From: Nesterenkonia sandarakina
GTDB taxonomy: Bacteria; Actinomycetota; Actinomycetes; Actinomycetales; Micrococcaceae
Assembly (NCBI RefSeq): GCF_013410215.1
Contig: NZ_JACCFQ010000001.1
Span: forward strand, 1,612,001-1,676,000
Length of the DNA stretch: 64,000 nucleotides
Reading direction: 5' to 3'
Shown here: positions 28,201 to 36,172 of the stretch, piece by piece
How positions within the stretch are numbered: the first letter of the stretch is position 1
Layout of the letters: every line of letters starts with the position of its first letter
Notes under the pieces: generated by a model
The model's input: only the letters and a program-made list of their open reading frames with translations
What the model was told of the DNA's origin: nothing
The model's database searches: none
Made by a program: the position numbers and the translations under genes

Positions 28201-28942
28201 CGAATGGGTGGTGGATCGGGCGAGGGAGCAGCAGCGCGGGACCGGGGAGCCGCATTTCCCGGCGCATATCAGTGTCTCCAGTGTGGTGGGCATGGCGCGT
28301 GACGCCGAGTCCATGGCGGAGTTCGCCCGGCGTCCCGTGCCGGTGAAGCCTTCCCAGGCGGCGCGCCGCGGCACCGTCATGCACGAATGGATCGAGGAGT
28401 TCTACGAGACCCGCAGCAGGTTGCCCGGAATCGAAGAGCCTTACCGCGGTGATGAGGATCTGGACGACGCCTTTGACCTCTCCACGGTCAAGGAACGCTT
28501 CATTCAGACGGAGTGGGCGCAGCGCCGCCTGTACGCCGCCGAGATCCCGGTGGAGACCACCCTGGACGGGGTCGTGATCCGTGGCCGGATCGACGCCATC
28601 TTCGGCAAGGACGAGGCCGGCCAGGACCTCACCGCTGAAGACTTCGAGCGCTGGGAGCTGAAGTCAGCGCACGACCGAAATGCTCAGATGCAGCAGTGCA
28701 CCTGGGACCTGGTCGACTGGAAGACCGGCATGGTCCCCACAGGCAAAGACCTGCGTGAGAAGCAGATACAGCTCGCGGTCTACCGGCTGGCCTTCCATCG
28801 GCTCTACGGGGTGCCGCTGGAACAGATCGGAGCGTCCTTCTTCTACGTGGAGCATGGGGTGACTGTGCCGGGGACGGATCTTCCGGAAGAGGATGCGCTG
28901 AGGCAGTACCTCCGCGATGCGCGCAGCTACTTCGGCGGATGA
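25247..28942 (+). CDS. adnB: AdnB subunit of the AdnAB helicase-nuclease
   Basis: 1231-residue partner of AdnA and probably the active motor. It has Walker A AGAGSGKT (50-57), GVTFTKKAAGELRERI, VVLLDEFQDTSYAQL (intact DEFQD), GDPNQSIYGFRGA, and MTIHASKGLEWDVVAV. The C-terminal PD-(D/E)XK nuclease shows IRGRIDAIFGKD and DLVDWKTG (Asp1157, Lys1159), then KQIQLAVYRLAF. The start at 25247 (ATGA overlap) is chosen over a much longer open frame that runs antiparallel to nothing but lies inside adnA. The 3' end overlaps the last 16 bp of vsr on the opposite strand; this is the left edge of the accessory island. Confidence 0.93.
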   Translation: MTALQTMRYSARDIADALQRDTPAEDRKYPTAEQQAVIESGLDPMLVVAGAGSGKTATMADRVVWLVANGIVRPDQILGVTFTKKAAGELRERITRKLEQLLEAELISPADVVPVEVSDTVEHADISELLAPAVSTYHSYANTLVTEYGLQIGLEPETQLIGEAKAWQLVHRLVSAYDRAEVWVEAEQSAGNLAGYVMRLAGDCAEHLQSPEAVEAHLDVELARVDAWEQAGAELKGKQIDLVRALRVRREMAELVRRYQEKKLTDGLMDYGDLLRFAAQIAQDVPSAGEAEREKYKVVLLDEFQDTSYAQLALFSSLYGAGGSGGGMGHAVTAVGDPNQSIYGFRGASAGQLFDFPQSFPAVDPDTDQRRPAALLQLTKAWRNGERILDVANRLVAPFAPDAADSLDKPWRAHNAHLRGQLKPLSPPDGAHTGRVRYGWYTSDIEESQAITEQLSAALRPDAQRAPESEAPSCAVLARTRAQLETIAEQLRLAGLDYELVGLSGLLSTPEVAEVLAYLRVIADPGRSDALIRILAGARYRIGPRDLLQLQRSARDLEGLRLRAPITEPHEGSAQSGEDATSAGAGGPADAEDRYESTELEMDERASLVEALERLKDSPDHAEQLGLSAEGHRRLVLAKEQIRRLRQWATLDLGVLIQRIVSDTGLDIEVAARPWEEQHHAARQLDALIDQAESYAATETTPDLRSFLDWLDAAEEKERGLEQADVEPTPGAIQLMTIHASKGLEWDVVAVAGLREDKFPSAKADRWTGSNGMLPARLRGDRRSIPQWESEQPDLRSWAVSAGIGSWKQFTEDNRVFTQDVKDFSREEERRLAYVAVTRAKKLLLCTGACFYGTSAGKDPSEFLEEIRAVADGLGDAAAALEWAEVPDMKANPVGNDLFGAQWPYDPLAPLSIGRYRRQVHEGEQTALPQINTVEAPKVQPGRRAALTRAAALVEHAITDRAQSAATSAEAGSEASPLTPWEQEAEWVVDRAREQQRGTGEPHFPAHISVSSVVGMARDAESMAEFARRPVPVKPSQAARRGTVMHEWIEEFYETRSRLPGIEEPYRGDEDLDDAFDLSTVKERFIQTEWAQRRLYAAEIPVETTLDGVVIRGRIDAIFGKDEAGQDLTAEDFERWELKSAHDRNAQMQQCTWDLVDWKTGMVPTGKDLREKQIQLAVYRLAFHRLYGVPLEQIGASFFYVEHGVTVPGTDLPEEDALRQYLRDARSYFGG

Positions 28943-29406
28943 TTCTTGGTCGGAGTCGTGCGGAGGGTTAACTCGATGTCCAGCAAGACATCCTCGACCG
29001 ATTCGTGCTCCCAGTAACGGAGTACGGTCCAGCCTTCGTCACCCAGAAGGCGCGAGGTCTCCACGTCGCGCGCTCGGTTGCCCGAAATCTTCTTGGACCA
29101 GTAGTCCTGGTTCGTCTTGGGCATGATGAAGTGCCTAGGGCAACCATGCCAATAACAGCCGTCGATCAGGACCACTACCTTGCGACGGGTGAACGCGATG
29201 TCGACACTGCGACGGCGGTCCGAAGCGAGCGGTCGGTAGTTGACGCGGAATCGCCATCCCCGAGCATGAAGCGCGCGCCTGATTAGGAGTTCAGGCTTCG
29301 TATCCCGACCCCTGTTCGCGCGCATGGTCAGGCGCGCATTCTCGGAGGAAGCCCAGGACTCTGACGTCAGACTGGCTCCGGTGCCATCAGCTTGGTGGCT
29401 GTCCAC
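28927..29406 (-). CDS. vsr: Very short patch repair (Vsr) DNA mismatch endonuclease
   Basis: Nicks 5' of the T in T:G mismatches that arise by deamination of 5-methylcytosine, protecting the methylase target site from mutation. 159 residues with the family signature RANRGRDTKPELLIRRALH, RFRVNYRPL, the catalytic Asp in RSVDIAF, and the zinc/core motif DGCYWHGCPRHF followed by PKTNQDYW. The ATG at 29406 lies inside the 3' end of the methylase gene (40 bp overlap), so the two are translationally linked; a later start would still keep the core. The stop lies within the end of adnB on the opposite strand. Confidence 0.93.
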   Translation of the reverse strand: MDSHQADGTGASLTSESWASSENARLTMRANRGRDTKPELLIRRALHARGWRFRVNYRPLASDRRRSVDIAFTRRKVVVLIDGCYWHGCPRHFIMPKTNQDYWSKKISGNRARDVETSRLLGDEGWTVLRYWEHESVEDVLLDIELTLRTTPTKNHPPK

Positions 29407-30452
29407 TTAATGTTGGCGGGGACGCTGGGGTACGGCTCCGAGCGGAACGATTTGAAGAGCGCTTCGAAGATGACTCTTGCGCCTTCGACTGGCACCGCCA
29501 TGCCGATCTGCTTGCGAACGCTGCTGACACCACCGTGGAACCGGAAATTGTCGGGGAAGGTCTGGAGCCGAGCGCGCTCACGGTTGGTCAGTGCTCGGTC
29601 CTCGGACCAGTGGTAGATGTGCGTGCCTCCGCCACCGGAACCTGTCACGGTGTAGCTGGGCTTGTTTCGTTCGAGTCGGCGGTAGATGTTGCTGAGAGTG
29701 ACGCCCTTGACGTTCAGTGCCAGTTCTCCTTCGAGGCCCGCGTTGAACGCGTTCTTACCCTCGGGAATCGCCCGCAGTCGCTTGATCACGTTGAGGCTGT
29801 GCCTCGTGAGTTCTTGGTGGCTGACGTTAGGCGCAATTCCCGCCAGAGCCTCTTGAACAGTGACGTGGTTGTTCACCGTATTCGGTGCGGGGATAGCGAA
29901 CCTCACTCCTCGCTCCACTTCATCCTCGCGTATACCGACGATTATGACGCGGTGGCGCTTCTGCGGGACCCCGTAATCCTCGAACCGATAGAGATGGGGA
30001 GTCAGGCGGTATCCGGTCTCGGCCAGAGCGTTGAGGATCTGGGGGAGGGCCTGTCCGGAATTCGAACTGCGTAGACCTGAGACGTTCTCTGCAACGAACC
30101 AGCGCGGTTGCTTCTTCTTCAAGACCTCTACGCCATTCTGATAGAGCGGCCCGAACCTTCCGTTGAGTCCAAGGTTCTCGCCGACTGTGCTGAAGTCGTT
30201 GCAGGGGAAGCCGAAAGCAAAGCCGTCGATCTCTCCGAGTGCACCTATGTCGAGGGTCCTGACGTCGGAGCAGTGGACGTTCTCTGGCGCGACATCGACA
30301 TTGCGCCGGTAGGTGGCGCACGTGTCTGCATCAATGTCGTTCGCCCACGCGTGCACGAGTTTCACACCCACGTCTGTGGCGGCCTGACTGGCGCCCAGAG
30401 CCATGCCGCCGGGGCCTGAAAAAAACTCCCCCATTCTGAATCGTGCGCTCAT
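29367..30452 (-). CDS. dcm: C5-cytosine DNA methyltransferase
   Basis: Methylates carbon 5 of cytosine in a specific DNA sequence. 361 residues with motif I FFSGPGGMALGASQ (10-23), catalytic motif IV GFPCNDFS (Cys84), motif VI AENVSGL (121-127), motif VIII-like QKRHRVIIVGI, and motif X near the C terminus (RKQIGMAVPVEGA). GGAGG a few bases before the ATG at 30452 fixes the start. The target-recognition region is about residues 200-280; the target cannot be read from sequence. The pairing with vsr and the divergent GHKL/Z1/nuclease/AIPR operon suggests it marks self DNA for that system. Confidence 0.94.
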   Translation of the reverse strand: MSARFRMGEFFSGPGGMALGASQAATDVGVKLVHAWANDIDADTCATYRRNVDVAPENVHCSDVRTLDIGALGEIDGFAFGFPCNDFSTVGENLGLNGRFGPLYQNGVEVLKKKQPRWFVAENVSGLRSSNSGQALPQILNALAETGYRLTPHLYRFEDYGVPQKRHRVIIVGIREDEVERGVRFAIPAPNTVNNHVTVQEALAGIAPNVSHQELTRHSLNVIKRLRAIPEGKNAFNAGLEGELALNVKGVTLSNIYRRLERNKPSYTVTGSGGGGTHIYHWSEDRALTNRERARLQTFPDNFRFHGGVSSVRKQIGMAVPVEGARVIFEALFKSFRSEPYPSVPANIKWTATKLMAPEPV

Positions 30453-30820
30453 TCCGACTCCTCCGGTTACCTGTCCCTTGCGGACAGTTCAGCTCATCCA
30501 AATCTAGCAGCTCTATGGGCGCCCTGTCGTTGACACTTGGATCGACAGAACATGCGGGTTCATTCGAATGTACCTTCGACCTAGGACACGAGTCGCTGTC
30601 CTTGTTTGCCCCCTACGTTCCTGACATCTTCAACGACCTTCGAGCACTGCCCCGAGGTCGTGACGTGGGCGGAACGGTTCCACCGAGGCAGTCGAGTCAG
30701 TGATCACCTCGCCGTGCTTGGCAAAAATGGACTCCAAGAAGGGGTCCCGCTGTGGGACATGTCATATGCGTATGATTCGATTTAGCTTACTGATCGAACC
30801 GATAACCAAAGTGGAGCCTG
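30453..30820. promoter_or_regulatory. Divergent intergenic region between the methylase and the GHKL-Z1 operon
   Basis: 368 bp, AT-richer than the flanks, with no convincing gene. A -10-like TATGAT at 30771-30776 lies about 45 nt before the GHKL ATG, which has GGAG at 30812-30815. TTGACA occurs at 30528-30533. A small inverted repeat GTCCC-GCTGT-GGGAC (30744-30758) sits just upstream of the -10 and could be an operator. No controller-protein gene is present. A 62-codon open frame from 30515 is not supported. Confidence 0.5.
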
Positions 30821-32296
30821 ATGTTCGAGAATCATCTTCAGATTCGCCCAAGCCCCAAGCTCATGGAGAGCATGCGGGCACTGGGTTACACCTCAGACGT
30901 AGCGGTCGCAGACATCGTCGACAACAGCTTGGATGCAGGCGCAAGCTCGATTGAGATCCGAGGTGATGTCAGCGACGAACCTGCCTGGCTTTGGGTATCC
31001 GACAACGGTCAAGGCATGACACTCACCCAGATGGTGGAGGCTCTGAAGCTCGCAGCCGTATCAAGCGTGGACGCACGGGGTGAGAATGACCTCGGCCGAT
31101 TCGGTCTCGGCCTGAAGACCGCCAGCTTTTCACAGTGTCGACGTCTGACAGTTATTTCGCGGCGGGATGGTGTCACGCACGGAATTCGATTCGATCTCGA
31201 CGAGTTAAGGGAGTCCGATGACTGGTCTGTGAGACGGCTCGAGGAATCGGACTTGGGTGAAGTCCCGGGGTTCCAGGACTTCTCGAAGCAGGAGTTCGGA
31301 ACCTTGGTCTGCTGGCAGAAGCTTGATCGACTGATGGAGAGCCGCTCGAGCGGCGCTGCAGGAATGGGCGAGGTGATTGCTGAATTGAGAGCACACCTCG
31401 GATTGACATTTCATCGGTTGCTGGCGCCAGAGGACCATATTCGAGGTCGGCTGTCCATGGTCTTGAACGGTCGCGCCGTTCAGCCGATCGACCCCTTCCT
31501 GCGCCAGAACCGCGCGGTGGAGATGACATCGCCGGAAGCTATAAAGATCGGAAATGACACGATCAAGGTCCAGGCGTTCACATTGCCCGACTCATCTTTG
31601 ATCACAGGCCCGGACGCCGAGCGTAAGGACCTCCGGGATGGCATGTACGCAGCTCAAGGATTCTATTTCTACCGCAACAGGCGACTGATCAGTCACGGTG
31701 GGTGGGCCAACCTTGGTGGGCGGCGAGACTCCACCAAGCACAGCAGGATACTTGTGGACCTGCCCAACTCCACAGACGACCAGTGGCAGCTCGACGTAAT
31801 GAAGAACAAAGTCGTTCCTCCCGCGTCAGTGCGACGCCAGTTGGCGAGATTCTACGAAGTGGGAAGCAGGAAAAGTGGCAGAATAATTTCCTATCGCGGC
31901 CGGCGAGTTTCTAGCCCAGATGTTGAGTATGCGTGGATCCCGGTGACCGAGCGGGGAGGATTTCGATATGAGCCCAACATTGAACATCCAGTGCTAGATG
32001 ACGCCTTGACTGATCTCTCGCAGACTCAGCGGGACAAGATGGTCCGCGCTTTGCGCCATCTCGGACTACTGATCCCATACGGCGATATTAGACGTCGGAT
32101 GTCGATAGATGACGAGGTGCCGGCACGGGAGCACCAGGATGCCCTTGTCCAACACGTGCTTGACGTGGTTGCAACCCTTGAGCTCGATTTGCTGAGTCCA
32201 GAAACGGTCGGGGCGGTCCTGCAGCACATTGAGCCTTTCGCGGGCCGACGAGATTTAGAGCAGATCATCGCCCGTGCGGCACAAGCCCATCGATAG
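30821..32296 (+). CDS. MutL/MORC-like GHKL ATPase of a defense system
   Basis: 491 residues with a complete Bergerat ATP-binding fold: N box ADIVDNSLDAG (30-40), G1 box SDNGQGM (60-66), G2 box GRFGLGLKTASF (92-103). These are the motifs of Hsp90/MutL/MORC ATPases, which dimerise on ATP binding and clamp DNA. After the ATPase and transducer-like region (FYFYRNRRLISHGGW near 285) the C-terminal half has no recognised domain. No MutL endonuclease motif DQHA(X)2E(X)4E is seen. First gene of the operon; ATG 30821 follows GGAG. In related systems such ATPases are encoded next to Z1 and AIPR proteins, as here. Confidence 0.85.
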   Translation: MFENHLQIRPSPKLMESMRALGYTSDVAVADIVDNSLDAGASSIEIRGDVSDEPAWLWVSDNGQGMTLTQMVEALKLAAVSSVDARGENDLGRFGLGLKTASFSQCRRLTVISRRDGVTHGIRFDLDELRESDDWSVRRLEESDLGEVPGFQDFSKQEFGTLVCWQKLDRLMESRSSGAAGMGEVIAELRAHLGLTFHRLLAPEDHIRGRLSMVLNGRAVQPIDPFLRQNRAVEMTSPEAIKIGNDTIKVQAFTLPDSSLITGPDAERKDLRDGMYAAQGFYFYRNRRLISHGGWANLGGRRDSTKHSRILVDLPNSTDDQWQLDVMKNKVVPPASVRRQLARFYEVGSRKSGRIISYRGRRVSSPDVEYAWIPVTERGGFRYEPNIEHPVLDDALTDLSQTQRDKMVRALRHLGLLIPYGDIRRRMSIDDEVPAREHQDALVQHVLDVVATLELDLLSPETVGAVLQHIEPFAGRRDLEQIIARAAQAHR

Positions 32297-32320
32297 CGCC
32301 ACGAAAGAGGTAGAAGAACC

Positions 32321-35200
32321 ATGAGCGACTCTACAGTTAGAGCGAGACTCTCACGCAGCTTCGAAGACATGCCCGCGTACAACCAATTGACGTCCATGGT
32401 GATCGGCTGGGCGGATGGCCTCAAAGCCGGAGCTATCCCTACGGAGCTTGAACTGCGCGGAATGGTGCAAAACGTCGCGAATATGCTCGATTTTGCAGGA
32501 GACCTAGGTCATGGCGACCGTGATGGCGTTCTGGACTCAGTCACCAGGGAACTGCTGACACGGGTGAATACGACGCAGACCATCGGAGAAGCAGTCGCGT
32601 CGTACTATCGACCCTGGATTGGCGATGCCTGGGCGGATGCTGGTCGCGACTGGGAATACTGGAACACCTACAAGCGACTGTTGCAGAAGCAGGGTCGCCC
32701 ACCGAAAATGCTCACAACACTCGAGGAAGACGTCAAGAACATTCTCGAGCTTGTTGGGGATCCTCGGGAGGAGGGGCACTGGCAGCGCAGGGGTCTGGTC
32801 ATGGGTGATGTCCAGTCGGGAAAAACCTCGAATTTCGTCGGTTTGATGAATATGGCTGCTGACGCGGGATATCGCCTATTTGTTGTCGTGGGTGGTCACA
32901 CCGAGGACCTGCGTTCGCAGACTCAGGACCGTGTGGACGAGGGATTTATTGGGCGCAGGTCAATTGATCTCGATGGTCGAAATCTAAAGGGGGACCGGCT
33001 TGTCGGCGTAGGTCCATTGCGGGACCGCAACTCCATAATCTCTGTGACGACGACTGAGACCGACTTCGTTGCGAGTTCACGCCGTGCTCTGCAGCTTGGA
33101 GACCTAGATAACAGTGTTTCCGCTCCAGTGGTACTAGTTGTTAAAAAGAACTCGAGCATCCTCAAAAACCTTGCAGCGTGGTTAAAAAAGGCCTCCAATA
33201 ATGGAGTCTTGGAACTTCCTACGATGTTCATAGACGACGAGTCTGACTATGCGTCGGTCAATACGAATAAAAAAGACCAGGAGGAGGCTACGGCTGTCAA
33301 TAGGGCGATTCGCTCGATCCTGGAGACTTCGCAACGCTCTACTTACATTGGTTTCACTGCGACCCCGTTTGCCAATGTTCTCACGGACCCGTCTTCCAAT
33401 GGTGATCTTTTTCCACGGCATTTTGTGTATTCGCTCTACGCTCCAAATAATTACAGCGGAGCAAAAGAGTATTTCGAGAATAATAAGTCGTTGCACGCCA
33501 GAAACCAAGTCGAAGATGCTGAGGGAAGCTTTCCGTTCAAACATAAGTCGACCCACAAGGTGCCCCAGCTTCCAGACAGTCTATTAGAGGCAATCGATGC
33601 CTTTATCGTGTCTTGCGCTGTGACGAACTTGCGGGGTGGAATCAAGTCCACTCGTTCCATGCTGGTCAACGTGAGTCGCTTCAAGGGTGTTCAGAGGCAG
33701 GTGCACGACCTGGTGGAGGAGCACGTCGAGAGTATCGCCAGCGTGGTGCGCAACGTCGGAGCAGCGCCCGCTCGCGATGATCAAGCACCGGAAGCGGTCC
33801 TCCGGCTCAGAGATGCCTGGGCGAGGGAGTATGCCGATCTAGACTATTCGTGGGAGGAGGTCTTCGCAGCCCTCCCCGATGCGGCTGAAGTCATAGAAGC
33901 GGAGCTCGTAAACGGCGATACCGCGAAGCAGCGAGCCGAAGGGGCAGACGCCAGGGCGCGAAGTCACAGTGACCGAGGACGCCGATACATAGCCGTTGGC
34001 GGTGCCATCTTGTCTCGCGGTCTTACGCTTGAAGGCCTCGTGGTCAGCTACTTCTACCAGCGTACCCAGTTGTCTGACACGCTTCTGCAGATGGGTCGTT
34101 GGTTCGGTTATAGAGACTCATACAAGGATCTTGTTCGAATCTGGCTTCCACTCGAGGTGATGGAGTGGTTCCTCTTCACCGCTGAAGCGTTGGAGGACAT
34201 CAGAAAAGATGTGAGTCGCATGAGAAGGCTTGAAATGACGCCCGAGGATTTTGGTCTCAAGATCCAGAAGCACCCTGAGGCACTTAAGGTCACAGCAGCG
34301 AACAAGATGCGCCACGCCGATAGTGCGGAAGTGAACCTGGCCTTCGATAAGTTGTCTGTAGAAACGAAGACGGCTGCGATCCACGAAGAAGCCGGCGCGG
34401 CCAATCGGCGAGCATTACTCGATCTCGTCGTTGCTTGTGAAAATGAAATGTCTGATCCTGGACTGCCTGCGGAAAAGTCGCAGGTAGGTGCGACCTCAGC
34501 TCTCGCCTATTCGCGTGTCGGGCGCCTGGTCGTAGAAGACTTTTTCTCGAGTTTCGTTCCGGGACCAGTCGACACAAACTTTGCTCGCAACTCGCTCACT
34601 GGTTCGTTTGTCTCCGACTACGTGCGGTCTATGAATCATGAAGAGGGAGAAATATGGGACGTCGTGGTCATATCTGGAGAAGGAAGTCCGGTTGATGAGC
34701 TAAGTCCATATGGCAAGGTCTTTGCCAACCAGCGCAATCAAGCGAATCTCATAAGTGATAGTCCTCGGCCGCATATCAAATTTGCCAATAGTCGTGTTGC
34801 TTCAGGGGAGAATCTCGTTACAGCAGCCCGGAGTCTTCGTAACGGCCCAGATTCTAGATGGGCTGATGTCCTCCTTAGGAGGCAGGAGGAGTTGCTCGAG
34901 GAGGCAGTGGACACAACAAAGAAGCGCAAGCTCTCCGAATCGGAGGTCTTGCAGACGATCGATAGGCCGATTCTCCTCGTTTACCCGATTCAGGCACGCC
35001 GGCCGAACTCCGATCTCTCGATTGGGCCCGAAGACGGGGTACTGGGTCTCAAGCTGGCCTTCCCGGCCCTTCGGGACGAACTCGGTGCGATCGTGGAGGG
35101 TGTCCCGAACGTGAGATATGTCGTAAATCAGATTTGGCTGCGAGAGGCGGGACTTGATTCAGAGGATCGCGTAATGGGAGATGAGGAACGAGATGAATGA
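32321..35200 (+). CDS. Z1-domain superfamily II-type ATPase
   Basis: 959 residues. The ATPase has Walker A GDVQSGKTSN (162-171), Walker B MFIDDESD (Asp305, Asp306, Glu307), motif III-like YIGFTATPFANVL, and the Z1 region after it with GGAILSRGLTLEGL and YFYQRTQLSDTLLQMGRWFG, the hallmark of the Z1 domain family. These proteins are encoded in restriction-like operons and are thought to translocate or remodel DNA; no direct nuclease motif is apparent here. AAAGAGG lies 10 nt before the ATG at 32321. The stop overlaps the next gene's start by 8 bp, suggesting stoichiometric co-translation. Base composition is the most AT-rich of the window. Confidence 0.9.
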   Translation: MSDSTVRARLSRSFEDMPAYNQLTSMVIGWADGLKAGAIPTELELRGMVQNVANMLDFAGDLGHGDRDGVLDSVTRELLTRVNTTQTIGEAVASYYRPWIGDAWADAGRDWEYWNTYKRLLQKQGRPPKMLTTLEEDVKNILELVGDPREEGHWQRRGLVMGDVQSGKTSNFVGLMNMAADAGYRLFVVVGGHTEDLRSQTQDRVDEGFIGRRSIDLDGRNLKGDRLVGVGPLRDRNSIISVTTTETDFVASSRRALQLGDLDNSVSAPVVLVVKKNSSILKNLAAWLKKASNNGVLELPTMFIDDESDYASVNTNKKDQEEATAVNRAIRSILETSQRSTYIGFTATPFANVLTDPSSNGDLFPRHFVYSLYAPNNYSGAKEYFENNKSLHARNQVEDAEGSFPFKHKSTHKVPQLPDSLLEAIDAFIVSCAVTNLRGGIKSTRSMLVNVSRFKGVQRQVHDLVEEHVESIASVVRNVGAAPARDDQAPEAVLRLRDAWAREYADLDYSWEEVFAALPDAAEVIEAELVNGDTAKQRAEGADARARSHSDRGRRYIAVGGAILSRGLTLEGLVVSYFYQRTQLSDTLLQMGRWFGYRDSYKDLVRIWLPLEVMEWFLFTAEALEDIRKDVSRMRRLEMTPEDFGLKIQKHPEALKVTAANKMRHADSAEVNLAFDKLSVETKTAAIHEEAGAANRRALLDLVVACENEMSDPGLPAEKSQVGATSALAYSRVGRLVVEDFFSSFVPGPVDTNFARNSLTGSFVSDYVRSMNHEEGEIWDVVVISGEGSPVDELSPYGKVFANQRNQANLISDSPRPHIKFANSRVASGENLVTAARSLRNGPDSRWADVLLRRQEELLEEAVDTTKKRKLSESEVLQTIDRPILLVYPIQARRPNSDLSIGPEDGVLGLKLAFPALRDELGAIVEGVPNVRYVVNQIWLREAGLDSEDRVMGDEERDE

Positions 35201-36170
35201 CTTCGAGACTCCCCCGCTGGATTGGTTCGTTGTTCAGGCAGAGGAACTGCGAAGCAAAAGCGCGGGGGTTGGCAAACGCGTACATGCGGAGTTTCTTGAC
35301 TTGCGGTTCCAGAACTTTGGAAGCAACCGAGTGGGTCTCCGTATAGCGCTCGACACTCGTCCAAGGATCGCCACGACACTGCAGCTAGTCCGCTGCGATG
35401 TGCGAAGAGTGAGCGACGGTTGGGTTCTGGACGTGGTCGAGCGTGAACAGGGGGCATCAGAGCAGGCTGCCCCCTTTTTTCGTGATCTTGCCCGAAGACT
35501 TGGGCAAGCCAATCAGGAAACAGCACTCGTGCATGTCGAATCCACGCTGGGAGCCTGGCGCACCGCGTTTGCCGCGCGTCGTGACCTATTGTCCGACGAG
35601 GAAATGATCGGTCTCTTCGGCGAACTCGAGGTGCTCGGTGTCATTCTGGATCGTGGTCTGGCGGGCTCCGAGCCAATCCCTTCCTGGACAGGGCCCGGAG
35701 GGTCTGATCATGACTTCACACTTCCCGGGCTCTATCAAATTGAATGCAAGGCCACCGCGCCGCACTCGGAGAAGCTCCACATCAGCAACGAGGATCAGCT
35801 CGAGTCCAAGGATATGTCGCTCTATCTGGCATGTGTCAGGGCCGCCATCGTCCAGGACGCTCGATCGGGGACCACGCTGCCTGAAGTTGTGCATCAGATT
35901 GAATCCAAACTGCGTGACGACGGCTCCGTTCAGCTGTTCCATCAAAAACTGGATGCAGTGCATTTCGACCGCCTGGATCGTAGGTACGAAGATGTCGCGA
36001 TCGAATTGACCTCTATCGACTACTACGAGGTGCGAGACGGAGCGCCGCGCATAGTGCCGGGAGACCTCCACGCCGGGGTCTCTCGGGTCAAGTACCAGAT
36101 ACGCACCAATGATCTGGCTCCATACAAAGTTCCTGAACTGCCGCACGCGTCAATCTCGAAGAGGATGTGA
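35193..36170 (+). CDS. PD-(D/E)XK nuclease-like protein (DUF4420 type)
   Basis: 325 residues from the ATG at 35193, which sits within the end of the Z1 gene. A PD-(D/E)XK core is visible: Glu144 in IGLFGELEVLG, then SWTGPGGSDHDF with Asp172/Asp174, then IECKAT (Glu184-x-Lys186), followed by ISNEDQLES with the Gln typical of these nucleases. The arrangement matches the DUF4420 family found with Z1 and AIPR proteins. It is the only gene of the operon with a recognisable nuclease active site, so it is the likely DNA-cutting component. Two bases separate its stop from the AIPR start. Confidence 0.82.
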   Translation: MNDFETPPLDWFVVQAEELRSKSAGVGKRVHAEFLDLRFQNFGSNRVGLRIALDTRPRIATTLQLVRCDVRRVSDGWVLDVVEREQGASEQAAPFFRDLARRLGQANQETALVHVESTLGAWRTAFAARRDLLSDEEMIGLFGELEVLGVILDRGLAGSEPIPSWTGPGGSDHDFTLPGLYQIECKATAPHSEKLHISNEDQLESKDMSLYLACVRAAIVQDARSGTTLPEVVHQIESKLRDDGSVQLFHQKLDAVHFDRLDRRYEDVAIELTSIDYYEVRDGAPRIVPGDLHAGVSRVKYQIRTNDLAPYKVPELPHASISKRM

Positions 36171-36172
36171 AT

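Noticed and set aside
30515-30703. 62-codon open frame in the defense intergenic region, considered as a controller protein
   Set aside because: No helix-turn-helix pattern, no ribosome site and no similarity that I recognise.
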